Source: Actinomycetes bacterium (lineage in GTDB: Bacteria > Actinomycetota > Acidimicrobiia > IMCC26256 > PALSA-610). From it: 64,000 nt of DNA. The notes beneath the pieces are model-generated. The model did not search any database, had not been told where the DNA came from, and was given only the letters and a program-made list of their open reading frames with translations. Of this stretch, positions 47,731 through 56,961 are shown piece after piece (position 1 is the stretch's first letter; the number at the start of each line of letters is the position of its first letter). The DNA lies in NCBI GenBank assembly GCA_025360585.1, contig JANYBW010000099.1, forward strand, positions 23,967 to 87,966. The letters are read 5' to 3'. The position numbers were made by a program, and so were the translations under genes.

Positions 47731-49188
47731 CTACCGCGTTTCGAGCTGCGGTAGTTGTTCTGCGAGCGCGCGCAGCTCCGCTTTCGCGACCTTGCCGCCG
47801 CTGCTGCGGACCAGATCACCGATCGCTGTTCGCACATACTCCGGCCAGTATTCCTTACCGACCCCACGGCTACTCAGATGCACTCTCAGCGTCTCGAGAT
47901 TGATCGCCGGAGTCTCGGGTGCGACGGCTAAGAACACGCAGACCCTTTCGCCGTACACCGAGTCGCGTTTTGCGACTGCTGCAGCGAGTAAGACTCCGGG
48001 CATCGTCGCGCATTCTTGTTCCACTACCGCGGCTGAGATGTTCTTGCCACCACGAATGATGAAATCTGAAGCCCGGCCCGCGACGGTGAGCACGCCGTCG
48101 CTATCGATCGTGCAGAGATCGCCGGTGCGCATCCAACCGTCGGGCGTGTAGAGCGCTTGGTTGGCATGGTCGTCGTCGAGGTAGCCCAAGCAGTTGATCT
48201 CTCCTTTGCACGCCGCGATGCCAGGCCCGCCGGTTGCTGTGATGTCGGCGCCGGTGTCGGGGTCGTAGAGCCTTACTGAGAGCTCCGCGATGATGTGTCC
48301 GGCGGTGTGCAAACGCACGGTGTCGGGATCTTCAAGGGCCGTCGCACTCAAAGCTCCGGTTTCGTTGCTGCCGTAGAACTGGAGCACACGCGAACCAGTC
48401 TCGAGCTCCCATTGCGCGGCGCGATCGGGCGGCACCATTTCGCCCCCAGTGAACAAAACCCGAAGCCGCTCCGGCCGGCGTTGCGCGAAAACATCGGCGT
48501 TCAACATCATGACGAATTGCGTCGATACGGCAGCAACTACGGTGACTGCGTACTCAGCGAGAGCCGCGGCAGCTTGAGCGGCATCGAATCGATCGAAGAC
48601 CACACAGGGAGCGCCGAGGATCGTCGGTGTGAAGTGCGCAGTCCAGAGCCCAAAGCCAAACGGTGCGGGCAACAGACTCATAAACACATCGTGGTGATGG
48701 AGTTGCGCTCGTGGCGCCGCGAGCTCATGAAACGCGAACCAGCGCCGCTGATTGTGCATGACACACTTGGGCAGTCCGGTGGTGCCGGAGGTGGAGTTGA
48801 GGAACGAAAGTTCGGTTGCGTCCAGTGCTCGTTGCGGATCGAGGGGTGCGTCGCTTCCCGCTGGAAGTTCGGTGAGTACGACCTGCGCGCCGGTTTTTCC
48901 CCGGAGATAGTCGCGTTCTTTGTTCCCGGCTCGCGCTCCGATGCCAACGGCGACAATGCCCGCGCGTTCACACGCCAGCATCGCGATGTGCATTGCAATT
49001 TCACTCGGAATTTGCAGCGCGATCCGCTCGTCGCGTGCGTACCGCGTTGCCAGCGCCGACGCGATACTCGTTGCGCTTGCGTCGTATTCGCGCCACGTGA
49101 GCTGCGCTCCGGTACTGCCTTCGATGAACGCGGAGCCATCGGGGTGTTCCTGTGCGTGCAGAGCTACGAGGCTGCTGATCGTGGTCAT
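47731..49188 (-). CDS. AMP-forming acyl-CoA synthetase/ligase (ANL superfamily)
   Basis: The 485-residue enzyme activates a carboxylic acid with ATP and CoA. Motifs are the P-loop 'FLNSTSGTTGLPKCVMHN', 'LQFYGSNETGALS', 'GWMRTGDLCTIDSDGVLTV', 'GRASDFIIRGGKNIS' and the catalytic Lys in 'SGGKVAKAELR'. It is short but complete. Substrate unknown; aromatic or short-chain acids are both possible. The ATG at 49188 overlaps the stop of the amidohydrolase (ATGA), placing it third in the aldolase-amidohydrolase-ligase operon. Confidence 0.9.
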   Translation of the reverse strand: MTTISSLVALHAQEHPDGSAFIEGSTGAQLTWREYDASATSIASALATRYARDERIALQIPSEIAMHIAMLACERAGIVAVGIGARAGNKERDYLRGKTGAQVVLTELPAGSDAPLDPQRALDATELSFLNSTSGTTGLPKCVMHNQRRWFAFHELAAPRAQLHHHDVFMSLLPAPFGFGLWTAHFTPTILGAPCVVFDRFDAAQAAAALAEYAVTVVAAVSTQFVMMLNADVFAQRRPERLRVLFTGGEMVPPDRAAQWELETGSRVLQFYGSNETGALSATALEDPDTVRLHTAGHIIAELSVRLYDPDTGADITATGGPGIAACKGEINCLGYLDDDHANQALYTPDGWMRTGDLCTIDSDGVLTVAGRASDFIIRGGKNISAAVVEQECATMPGVLLAAAVAKRDSVYGERVCVFLAVAPETPAINLETLRVHLSSRGVGKEYWPEYVRTAIGDLVRSSGGKVAKAELRALAEQLPQLETR

Positions 49189-50420
49189 CGCAGACGAAAG
49201 AGTTCCGCGGCGTTCCGCCAACAGATCAGCTCGGCAGCGGCTGCGCTCACGCCAGCCGCGTTGAGTTGCGCTTGTAGCCGCGGTTGGGTGTCGGGCCACG
49301 TGGAGTCGGCGTGGGGGTAGTCGCTTTCAACGCAAATATTTTCGACGCCGATGACATCGCGTGTTAAAAAGCCTGAAGCATCATCGATCGCGCAAAACCA
49401 AAAGTTGCGGCGGAGCACTTCACTGGGCGTGAGTTCGACATCGCGCCACGTCGGTAGGTAGCCGAGTTGATACTGGAAACAGTGTTCCAAACGATCCATG
49501 AGCCCCGCGACCCAGCCGATACCGCCTTCGCTCAAACAAATCTTGATGTTGGGAAATCGCACTGGCACTTTGGAATAGAGCCAGTCGACCGCCGCGTACA
49601 TTCCGTACGCAAAAAATAAGACTGCGACCGTCTCCGGCGGTGCATCTGGCGCGGTCATCGGCGACGTTCCCGAAGACCCGACGTGGAGACAAATCACGGT
49701 TTCGGTTTCCTCACAGGCCGCGAACATCGGATCCCAATAGCCAGTGTGCAGCGATGGAAGCCCGAGTTTTTCGGGTGCCTCGCTGAACGTCAGCGCTCGA
49801 AACCCACGCGCTGCATTCCGGCGAATTTCGGCAGCTGCGATTTCCGGATCGAGCAGCCAGGTGATTTGGTTGGGAATGAAACGATCAGGGTGTGCGCCGC
49901 ACCACGCATCGAAGTGCCAATCGTTGTAGGCGCGCATCGCTGCCATGCCCAACTCCGGATCGCTAGGCCACGTGGTGAGGCGTTGCCCGACGAAACCGGG
50001 AAGGAACGACGGAAAACACAATGACCGTTGCACTCCGTTGATATCCATATCGGTAACGCGCGCGTTCACGTCCCATGCGCCTTTGCGCATTTCGTCAAAG
50101 CGTGTGGGTTCAAAGCCGTATTCACTCGACGGTCGTCCGGCGACCGCGTTGAATCCCACATTGGGCAGCAGTTCTCCATTCCAGAACCAGGCTTCGCCTC
50201 CGTCGTCGGTCTCGACTATGCGTGGTGCTGCATCGTTGAACTTCGCCGGGAACCGATCGACGAATGCGTCCGGTGGCTCCACTACGTGATCATCGACGGA
50301 CCAAATCGTCCTGAAGCGTTCGCGAGGTTCAGGTTCGGGGAGAAACGTGACTGCTTCGCGGCGGCCGTTTTGACCTCCGAATGCTTCTGAGTTCGCGAGA
50401 TCATCGAGCGACATATTCAC
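49185..50420 (-). CDS. Amidohydrolase-2 family protein (ACMSD/resorcylate decarboxylase-like)
   Basis: This is a 411-residue metal-dependent TIM-barrel enzyme. 'WSVDDHVVEPPDAFVDRFP' holds the N-terminal DxH position (here DDH), 'ICLHVGSSGTSPM' the next His, 'IKICLSEGGIGWVAGLMDR' the family Glu, and 'VESDYPHADSTWPD' the final metal Asp with His. This group includes decarboxylases and hydrolases of aromatic acids. GTG 50420 was chosen because it overlaps the aldolase stop (GTGA) and has AGAGG seven nt upstream; ATG 50414 is the alternative. It is translationally coupled on both sides. Confidence 0.87.
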   Translation of the reverse strand: MNMSLDDLANSEAFGGQNGRREAVTFLPEPEPRERFRTIWSVDDHVVEPPDAFVDRFPAKFNDAAPRIVETDDGGEAWFWNGELLPNVGFNAVAGRPSSEYGFEPTRFDEMRKGAWDVNARVTDMDINGVQRSLCFPSFLPGFVGQRLTTWPSDPELGMAAMRAYNDWHFDAWCGAHPDRFIPNQITWLLDPEIAAAEIRRNAARGFRALTFSEAPEKLGLPSLHTGYWDPMFAACEETETVICLHVGSSGTSPMTAPDAPPETVAVLFFAYGMYAAVDWLYSKVPVRFPNIKICLSEGGIGWVAGLMDRLEHCFQYQLGYLPTWRDVELTPSEVLRRNFWFCAIDDASGFLTRDVIGVENICVESDYPHADSTWPDTQPRLQAQLNAAGVSAAAAELICWRNAAELFRLR

Positions 50421-51157
50421 GTGAGTACCTCTGGATTCGTGGCGAGGAGTTGGCGCACGGCACCATTCCAAAAAGCGGTGCTGGTATTACGTTTCAGTTC
50501 ACTCTGTAGTGCTGTGATTCCAGCGCCCGGCAGCGGTCGAAGCTGTCGCCCTGCTTGCATTGCCCCAGTTTCGAAGGCACACGCTCGTTCGAAGGTGACC
50601 GCCCGATAACACGCCGCACCGATGGTTTCGCCAGTCACGATTGCTCCATGATTCGCGAGGAGTGCGGTCGTGGCATTCCCGACGGCGTGTGCAAGCGCAG
50701 CCCCAGCCGACACGGACTCCACGGTGCCGGCGTATTCATCGACGTAGACCATCTCGTTATGGAACAGCGCGGAGTTTTGATGAGAGATGGTTGGGAGCAT
50801 GCCAAGGCACGCGAGCAACGTGGCATGAAACGGATGGTTGTGGATCACGACCGTCGCGTCTGGTCGCGCTCGGTGCAATTCGGTATGTAGATATACAGCC
50901 GGTGTGATGTCCCATTTCCCATTAGTGATGCCGCCGTCGAGCCGCACTGTGATGATGTCGGAGGCCCGAACTTCTTGCCACCACAAGCCCCATGGATTCA
51001 CAAGCACGTGGTCGCTATCGATCGCGACGGTGATGTGTCCAGAAAGGTTTTCTTGCCAACCGGCGCCAGCAAGTATGCGAAGCGCACACGCGAGTTCTTG
51101 TTCCGCGGTGAGATCATGGCCGATTTCTGGCATCGAATGGGGCCACGCTGCGGTCAT
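50417..51157 (-). CDS. Class II aldolase/adducin family protein
   Basis: This is a 246-residue zinc-dependent enzyme of the fuculose-phosphate aldolase type. 'QENLSGHITVAID' is the conserved N-terminal loop, 'VIHNHPFHATLLAC' gives two zinc His, and 'ALLANHGAIVTGE' the third. Members include sugar-phosphate aldolases and decarboxylases of hydroxylated aromatic or tartronate-type acids. It is the first gene of a coupled operon with the amidohydrolase and CoA ligase, and divergent from the Gfo/Idh dehydrogenase over 194 bp, where the promoters must lie. Confidence 0.88.
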   Translation of the reverse strand: MTAAWPHSMPEIGHDLTAEQELACALRILAGAGWQENLSGHITVAIDSDHVLVNPWGLWWQEVRASDIITVRLDGGITNGKWDITPAVYLHTELHRARPDATVVIHNHPFHATLLACLGMLPTISHQNSALFHNEMVYVDEYAGTVESVSAGAALAHAVGNATTALLANHGAIVTGETIGAACYRAVTFERACAFETGAMQAGRQLRPLPGAGITALQSELKRNTSTAFWNGAVRQLLATNPEVLT

Positions 51158-51351
51158 GGGTGCGACGTTAGCGGCAGACCGCGGCCCGACGCTCCGGTCG
51201 CGTTTGCGAAGCGCATCGACGTTCGCACAAAATGGGGCGTGGATATCCAGACTCGCGGCGGCGCGTTCGAAGACCGATCATTGTACGGTTTGCGGTGGCG
51301 TGATGGCATGACCAAAGCCGACCGTGATCGTCGCGTTGGCGTCGAGGCCTG

Positions 51352-52440
51352 ATGCAATCGCCAATCCGGCTCGGCGTCATCGGATGCGGAATGATTTCGC
51401 AGGCGCACGCGGTCGCGATTCGTTTCAACGAGCATGACGGTTTGGTGCGGTGTGTTGCTGCAGCCGATCCTGATCCCACAGCCATCGATCGCTTCGTCGC
51501 GATCGCGGGCGAGGTTGATTCGCGGTATTCCGATGGTTTGGATGTGATTGCTGATCCGAACGTCGACGCGGTCGTGTTGATCACGCCGACCCGCTTTCAC
51601 CGCGAACTTGTATTGGCCACGTCTGATGCTGGCAAACCGCTGTTCTGCGAGAAGCCGTTAGCACCAACGTTTGCGGTGGTGCAGGAATTGTGTACTGCGG
51701 TTGCTGATAGCGGCATTGTTGCGCAGGTTGGATTTCAATCGCGTTTTCACCCGATCATCCAAACTCTGCGCGAACTCATCGAGAGCGGCGAGCTCGGCGC
51801 GCCGATGGGGTACATGCTTCGCGATGATCAATATTGGCCCACCGGCGCCATCGTGCCGGGCCATTCCAGTTGGCGCTCCGATATTTCGGAAGCCGGTGGC
51901 GGCACACTCCTGGAACACTCGATTCACTCGTGCGATGTGTTGGCGTGGTTGTTTGGTCCGGCGTCGCGCGTGTACGCAACGAAGCGGCATGTTTTTGGCT
52001 ATTCCGTCGAAGATACGGCGGCGCTCACCATTGAACACGGCAGCGGTGTCATCGGGAATCTGTTGAGTGTGTTCAATGGCGTCCGGGGCCGCGAGGAGCG
52101 GCGGCTCGAAGTGTTTTTCGAACACGGAGCGGTCGAGCTCACCACCGATTTTGTGGTGGGCGCGCCGGAAGACTCGTTGTTGATTCAACGGCCCGATCAG
52201 CCTGCTGAGCGAATTGATGTAGATGCTTTGCGTAAAGCCAGTTTTGCTCGAAGGGGCTGCGATCCGGAACGCGACTATTACGTTTATCAGTACTTTGCCT
52301 ACCGAGCGTTCGCGTTGGCGTTGCGCGAAGGTACCCAAACGACGCCGAATTTCGACGATGCGTTGCGCGCACACAGCATTGTTGAAGCTGGGTATCGATC
52401 CTGTGATTCGCGCTTGCCGTTTGACCTTGGTGATCTGTAA
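51352..52440 (+). CDS. Gfo/Idh/MocA-family oxidoreductase
   Basis: This is a 362-residue NAD(P)-dependent dehydrogenase acting mostly on sugars or cyclitols. The Rossmann motif 'LGVIGCGMISQAHAVAI' is at residue 7, 'CEKPLA' (the EKP motif with catalytic Lys) near 102, and 'GGTLLEHSIHSCDVLAWLFG' the active-site His segment. Its start is divergent from the class II aldolase gene and its end converges with the aminotransferase, 17 bp away. Confidence 0.92.
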   Translation: MQSPIRLGVIGCGMISQAHAVAIRFNEHDGLVRCVAAADPDPTAIDRFVAIAGEVDSRYSDGLDVIADPNVDAVVLITPTRFHRELVLATSDAGKPLFCEKPLAPTFAVVQELCTAVADSGIVAQVGFQSRFHPIIQTLRELIESGELGAPMGYMLRDDQYWPTGAIVPGHSSWRSDISEAGGGTLLEHSIHSCDVLAWLFGPASRVYATKRHVFGYSVEDTAALTIEHGSGVIGNLLSVFNGVRGREERRLEVFFEHGAVELTTDFVVGAPEDSLLIQRPDQPAERIDVDALRKASFARRGCDPERDYYVYQYFAYRAFALALREGTQTTPNFDDALRAHSIVEAGYRSCDSRLPFDLGDL

Positions 52441-52457
52441 CGAACGAGTGCCGGCTG

Positions 52458-53774
52458 CTAGGCCGCGATGGTGGCTACCGCGCTGATCGCATCGGTCAAG
52501 ATGTGCAGCCCGGTGCGAACCTCGCCTTCGGTAATCGTGAGCGGTGGTGCGATCCGGAGTGAACGGTCGCCGCACGTGAGTACCAACAAGCCTCGGCGGA
52601 AACACTCTTGTTCTACTGCTGTCGCGAACTCGGCACTGACAAAGTCGATACCAATCATGAGGCCGCGCCCGTGGACCGCGGTTATTGCGTGCTGGCGGTG
52701 CCTCAGCGTCTGAAGGTCCGCGAGCAAGCTTGCTCCGATCGTCGCCGCGTTCTGTATCGCTCCGTCTTGGAGGATGTCGAGCGTGGCGAGCGCGGCCGCG
52801 CAAGCGACTGGATTACCGCCGAAGGTAGAGCCATGTTTGCCCGGCGTCCATTGCATAATGGGAGAGCGGGCGATGATCGCAGCGAGCGGCATTCCACTCG
52901 CGAGGCCTTTACCGGCAAGCAAAATGTCGGGCGCGATGCGCTCGTACTCACAAGCCCACATGGTTCCGGTTCGTCCGGCCCCTGTTTGCACTTCGTCGGC
53001 AATGAGGACGATTCCGTGTTGGTCACAGAGTTCGCGTAGTTCTGCAAGCCAGCCCGGTGGTGGCACGACGTATCCGCCCTCGCCCTGTACCGGCTCAACG
53101 ATGATCGCAGCAACATCGCTGGGTTCACTCAGGTGCTTGAATATGACATTGTCTATATATCCGAACTCGCCGTAGGGCGCGTGAAAAACCCCTGCAATCA
53201 TGGGACCAAATCCGCTGCGATACTTCGCCTTACTTGCCGTGAGCGTGAGCGCTCCGAGCGAACGTCCGTGAAATGCACCGTGGAACGCGATCACGTTCGG
53301 GCGGCCAGTGGTAAAGCGCGCGAGTTTGATCGCACCCTCAACCGCTTCGGTGCCGCTGTTCGCCAGAAAGACCTTTGCTGGTCCCATCGATGGTGCGACG
53401 GTGGCAGCTAGTCGTTCGCAAAGCTCGATGTAGACGGGGAGATACCAATCGCTGGAGCAATAGTGGATCAGCTCGCGGCTTTGTTGCTCGATCGCGGCGA
53501 GTACGTGGGGATGACAATGGCCGGTGCTGTTGACTGCGATGCCAGCATTGAAATCTAAGAACCGATTGCCGTCGACATCTTCAATGACCAAGCCGCGGGC
53601 GCGTTTCGGTACGAGTGGATACACACGTCCAAGTGATGGGCTCACGCAAGCGGCGTCGCGTGCGATGATGGAGCGCGCGATCGGGCCTGGCAGTTCAGTA
53701 ATGATGTGCGGCACTCGCGCGGTGCCAAGTTCGGCAAGCGTTTGGGTGATGGTGGGAGTCAGCAACGGTGACAT
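52458..53774 (-). CDS. Class III aminotransferase (GABA/ornithine type)
   Basis: This is a 438-residue PLP enzyme moving an omega-amino group to a 2-oxo acid. It has 'FLDFNAGIAVNSTGHCHPHV', the PLP phosphate loop 'NSGTEAVEGAIKLAR', 'AFHGAFHGRSLGALTLT', 'LIADEVQTGAGRTG' with the PLP Asp, and the Schiff-base Lys in 'LLAGKGLASGMPL'. The pattern fits the 4-aminobutyrate transaminase branch more than acetylornithine. It is the last gene of the operon aldehyde dehydrogenase - ThDP enzyme - aminotransferase, 26 bp after the previous stop. Confidence 0.92.
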   Translation of the reverse strand: MSPLLTPTITQTLAELGTARVPHIITELPGPIARSIIARDAACVSPSLGRVYPLVPKRARGLVIEDVDGNRFLDFNAGIAVNSTGHCHPHVLAAIEQQSRELIHYCSSDWYLPVYIELCERLAATVAPSMGPAKVFLANSGTEAVEGAIKLARFTTGRPNVIAFHGAFHGRSLGALTLTASKAKYRSGFGPMIAGVFHAPYGEFGYIDNVIFKHLSEPSDVAAIIVEPVQGEGGYVVPPPGWLAELRELCDQHGIVLIADEVQTGAGRTGTMWACEYERIAPDILLAGKGLASGMPLAAIIARSPIMQWTPGKHGSTFGGNPVACAAALATLDILQDGAIQNAATIGASLLADLQTLRHRQHAITAVHGRGLMIGIDFVSAEFATAVEQECFRRGLLVLTCGDRSLRIAPPLTITEGEVRTGLHILTDAISAVATIAA

Positions 53775-53800
53775 CTGATGCCTTTCGGTAGTTGAGCGAA

Positions 53801-55441
53801 CTATTGCAACGGCCAGCGTGGGCTCGTAGTGCGCGGTGGGTACAGCCGCGCGTGAACGTGGAGCAGTGTTGGTCTTGGTGATGTCGTTGCTTTGGCGAGG
53901 GCCTGGGCGTAGTCATCGCCCACTCCGTAAACCGTCACCGCATCGATTCCAAAACTGCGCGCAACTGCGGCGAAATCGACGGGGTGGAGTTCGCATCCGG
54001 ATGCTTCAACATCGGGGTAACGCAGCATTCCGTAGCCGCCATCGTCGACCACAACGATTGTGAGCGGAAGCTGTTCCTGCGCGACGGTCGCGAGTTCACC
54101 GATGGCGAACAACATCCCACCGTCTCCCATGAACGCAACACTTGGAATTGCGGCCGCGGCTGCTCCGATGGCCGCGGGGAATGCCCAGCCGAGCGTGCCC
54201 CAGCCCATTGGGTAGTGCAAGCCGCGCTCCCGTTGCACGGAGTAGTGCCCAGCGAGCCAGTAACCCGCGATGCACATGTCGGCAAAAACCATATGGGCTT
54301 TCGGGAGTGCCAGCTCGGTGCGTTCCAAAAACGCTAATGATTCAGCGGTGTTTTGGTCACTGCGAATTTCATCACGCACTGTTTGTCGCAGCAAAAGGAG
54401 ATCGTCGAACCATGGCGCACGCCGCTCGTCGATTGCGGGCTCCCGGGCGAGCGTGTCGGAGATCGCTTGGGTGACGGCGGCCGTGCGCTCCGCGGCGTCT
54501 CCGATAACCACGGCATCGATCGTGTAGTTCTTCGTGGCGTCGATCGCATCGACGTTGATCGCGATCCGCGGCGTCGCCAGCGGAAGCTTCCATGCCATCG
54601 TGTTCATCGCGTCGAGGTCCGAGCCAATGATGATCGTGCAATCGGATTGCGAAATGAGTTCGGTGACCTGAGGTTCGTGCGGGGGAGCTGGCACCAAATA
54701 AGGGTGGCCCGACGGCAGAACTCCGCGGGCGGAATACGTCGTCAGCACTGGGGCTCCGAGCATTCGTGCGAGATGGTCAATTTCGCGCTCGGCATTGCGT
54801 GCCCCGCCGCCAATCCATATCAATGGCTTCGCTGCCGATTGTAGGAGTTCCACCGCAACGGCCAGGGAGTCATCATTGTCCGTTGTCGTACTTATCGGCG
54901 GCGGCGTATCGAACGCCGTGCCGATTTGCGCCGTGCCGATTTGCGCCGTGCCGATTTGCGCCGTGCCGAGTTGATCGGTAGGAATTTCGAAGTAGGTTGG
55001 GCCGTACGGCGGCCGCAATGCTTCACTGATCGCCGCGGTGATCGTACGCGTCTGAAGCTTGGTTACCGGCGCGAACATCGCGGCCTGATCGGTGCATTCG
55101 TGGAGCACTCCTCGATAGATGCCCCGGATTCGTTGCGTGCTCGGAATATCAGTGGCGATGATCAGGACTGGACTCTTGCTGGCCCACGCTTCGCCCACTG
55201 CACCGATGGTGTTCGCCGCTCCAGGTCCGGTGGTGACGAGTACGACCGCGAGTTTGCCGGTTGCTCGCGCGTAGCCATCGGCTGCGTACGCGCATCCTTG
55301 TTCGTGGCGCGAACCCAAAATGCGAATTCCGGCGCTCGCGAATGCCGGCCAGAGGGCCATGTTGTGGACGCCGGGCAAACCAAACGCGATTTCAACGTCA
55401 GCTTGGCGTAGAGCGTTCGCGATCGCGTCGGCGCCGTTCAT
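53801..55441 (-). CDS. ThDP-dependent 2-oxo acid decarboxylase-like enzyme (AruI-like)
   Basis: This 546-residue enzyme is of the acetolactate synthase/benzoylformate decarboxylase superfamily. It has 'AFGLPGVHNMALW' at residue 20, the ThDP-activating Glu in 'RHEQGCAYAADGYARATG', and the cofactor site starting 'FMGDGGMLFAIGELA' near 425. The Mg motif reads 'VVVDDGGYGML', with Asp-Asp where Asn-Asn is usual. The 'GVHN' segment recalls 2-ketoarginine decarboxylase AruI, from memory of the family. A linker near residues 160-176 is a five-residue repeat (GTAQI) encoded by a 15-bp tandem repeat. ATG 55441 overlaps the aldehyde dehydrogenase stop (TGATG); GTG 55444 is equally possible. Confidence 0.85.
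   Translation of the reverse strand: MNGADAIANALRQADVEIAFGLPGVHNMALWPAFASAGIRILGSRHEQGCAYAADGYARATGKLAVVLVTTGPGAANTIGAVGEAWASKSPVLIIATDIPSTQRIRGIYRGVLHECTDQAAMFAPVTKLQTRTITAAISEALRPPYGPTYFEIPTDQLGTAQIGTAQIGTAQIGTAFDTPPPISTTTDNDDSLAVAVELLQSAAKPLIWIGGGARNAEREIDHLARMLGAPVLTTYSARGVLPSGHPYLVPAPPHEPQVTELISQSDCTIIIGSDLDAMNTMAWKLPLATPRIAINVDAIDATKNYTIDAVVIGDAAERTAAVTQAISDTLAREPAIDERRAPWFDDLLLLRQTVRDEIRSDQNTAESLAFLERTELALPKAHMVFADMCIAGYWLAGHYSVQRERGLHYPMGWGTLGWAFPAAIGAAAAAIPSVAFMGDGGMLFAIGELATVAQEQLPLTIVVVDDGGYGMLRYPDVEASGCELHPVDFAAVARSFGIDAVTVYGVGDDYAQALAKATTSPRPTLLHVHARLYPPRTTSPRWPLQ
54914..54973. repeat. 15-bp tandem repeat inside the ThDP enzyme gene
   Basis: Three perfect copies of 'cgccgtgccgatttg' and a fourth with one mismatch lie head to tail. 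They encode Gly-Thr-Ala-Gln-Ile/Leu repeats in the linker between the first and second domains. Being in frame, copy changes would only alter linker length. Confidence 0.92.
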
Positions 55442-56889
55442 CACGCGATCGCGTCGCGATTGTCGATCTGGGCTTTTTGTAGTTTGCCGGAGTAATCGAT
55501 GTAGACGGATTTAGTTTCGCTGAATTGCTCAAGGCCCCGTGAGCCCGCTTCGCGATAGCCGTTGCCAGTGAATTTGTTGCCACCGAACGGCAGGTGAATC
55601 TCGGCGCCGATTGTTGGAGCGTTGATATATACGATTCCGGTGTCGAGTTCGTGCACCGCACGCATGGCTTGGTTCACGTCGCGGGTGTAAATCGATGATG
55701 ACAACCCGTACTCGCAATCATTGACGGTTTCGATCGCCGAATCAAACGAATCGATTTCCATAACTGCTAACACGGGACCGAATACTTCATTGCGTGTGAT
55801 GTACGAATTGCGGTGCGTGTCGCGCAGAATCGTTGGCGTATAGAACGCACCACCTTCGCATCCGTCGATGTGGGCCGGCGCGCCGCCGATGACCAGGTCG
55901 TTGCCTTCGGCAATCGCGGTTTGCACCATTTGGTGAATACGCTCGACAGAATGTTGCGTCACAACGGGCCCAATGTCTGTCGTGGCTGAAAGCGGATCGC
56001 CGAGTTGCAACAACGCGGTGCGCTCCGCGACGCGTGTCACAAGCTCATTGACAATCGCATTGTGAGCAACGAGCCGCGAGGTCGAGGTGCAGCGTTGCCC
56101 CGACGTTCCGAACGCACCGAAGAGAACGCCATCGACCACGAGATCCAAATCCGCGTCGTCCATGACGATCATTGCGTTCTTGCCGCCAAGCTCCAATGAA
56201 ACAAGCTTCGGCCCAACTTCCATGGCCGCGCTAGCGACCTTGCGGCCCGTTTCGACGGAACCGGTAAACGAAATCGCGCGCACGCCCGGATGGACAGTCA
56301 GTGCGGCGCCAACGTCGCCGAAGCCATGCACGACGTTGAGTAGTCCTTCAGGAACTCCAGCATCGGTGCAGGCACGTACAAACTCTTCGCAACACTGGGG
56401 TGCGAATTCGGAAGGCTTAATCACGACTCCGTTTCCCGCAAGCAATGCGGGAAATATCTTCCACGATGGAATTGCCACAGGAAAGTTCCACGGCGTAATC
56501 ATGCCGACAACGCCAACCGGATGGCGAGTAGTAAAGCCGAATTTATTGGGCATTTCGCACGGATGTACAGTGCCCCACGCGTTGCGACCTTGCCCCGCGA
56601 TGTAGTGCGCCATATCAATGGCCTCTTGCACATCGCCGCCGGCCTCAACGAGAATCTTGCCGGCCTCGCGCGATACGAGGTTCGCGAGTTCGGCTTTGCG
56701 TTGGGTGAGGACGCCACCAATTGCTGCGATGATTTCGGCGCGCGCAGGAACTGGCATCCGACTCCATTGCCGCTGGGCTGCCGTCGCGCGGGCAACCGCG
56801 CTGTCGACATCCGCGGCCGTGTGGATCGGCAAGGTGGCCACAACTTCGCTTGGTCGAGCGGGATTTGTGCTGGTGAATGTCTGCGACAT
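55441..56889 (-). CDS. NAD(P)-dependent aldehyde dehydrogenase
   Basis: The 482-residue enzyme oxidises an aldehyde to the acid. Motifs are 'TPWNFPVAIPSWKIFPALLAG' near 135-155, 'ISFTGSVETGRKVA', the general base in 'VSLELGGKNAMIV' and the nucleophile Cys in 'TSGQRCTSTSRL' near 280. Overall it resembles succinic or aminoadipic semialdehyde dehydrogenases. It is the first gene of the operon with the ThDP enzyme and aminotransferase, and is divergent from the RpiR regulator over 72 bp, which makes it the probable main target of that regulator. Confidence 0.94.
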   Translation of the reverse strand: MSQTFTSTNPARPSEVVATLPIHTAADVDSAVARATAAQRQWSRMPVPARAEIIAAIGGVLTQRKAELANLVSREAGKILVEAGGDVQEAIDMAHYIAGQGRNAWGTVHPCEMPNKFGFTTRHPVGVVGMITPWNFPVAIPSWKIFPALLAGNGVVIKPSEFAPQCCEEFVRACTDAGVPEGLLNVVHGFGDVGAALTVHPGVRAISFTGSVETGRKVASAAMEVGPKLVSLELGGKNAMIVMDDADLDLVVDGVLFGAFGTSGQRCTSTSRLVAHNAIVNELVTRVAERTALLQLGDPLSATTDIGPVVTQHSVERIHQMVQTAIAEGNDLVIGGAPAHIDGCEGGAFYTPTILRDTHRNSYITRNEVFGPVLAVMEIDSFDSAIETVNDCEYGLSSSIYTRDVNQAMRAVHELDTGIVYINAPTIGAEIHLPFGGNKFTGNGYREAGSRGLEQFSETKSVYIDYSGKLQKAQIDNRDAIA

Positions 56890-56961
56890 GGTTCCTCGGG
56901 GTTGAAGTAATTGGTCGGGAATTGTTGTTCCAGTCTGATCGAAGAGTGTAACGTATATTCC
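56890..56961. promoter_or_regulatory. Divergent promoter region between aldehyde dehydrogenase and RpiR regulator
   Basis: The 72-bp gap is AT-richer than its surroundings and must hold both promoters and the regulator's site. A short imperfect dyad, GGAATTGTTGTTCC, lies at about 56918-56931, and a related half-site TATATTCC sits just before the regulator's ATG. Both are weak. Confidence 0.4.
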
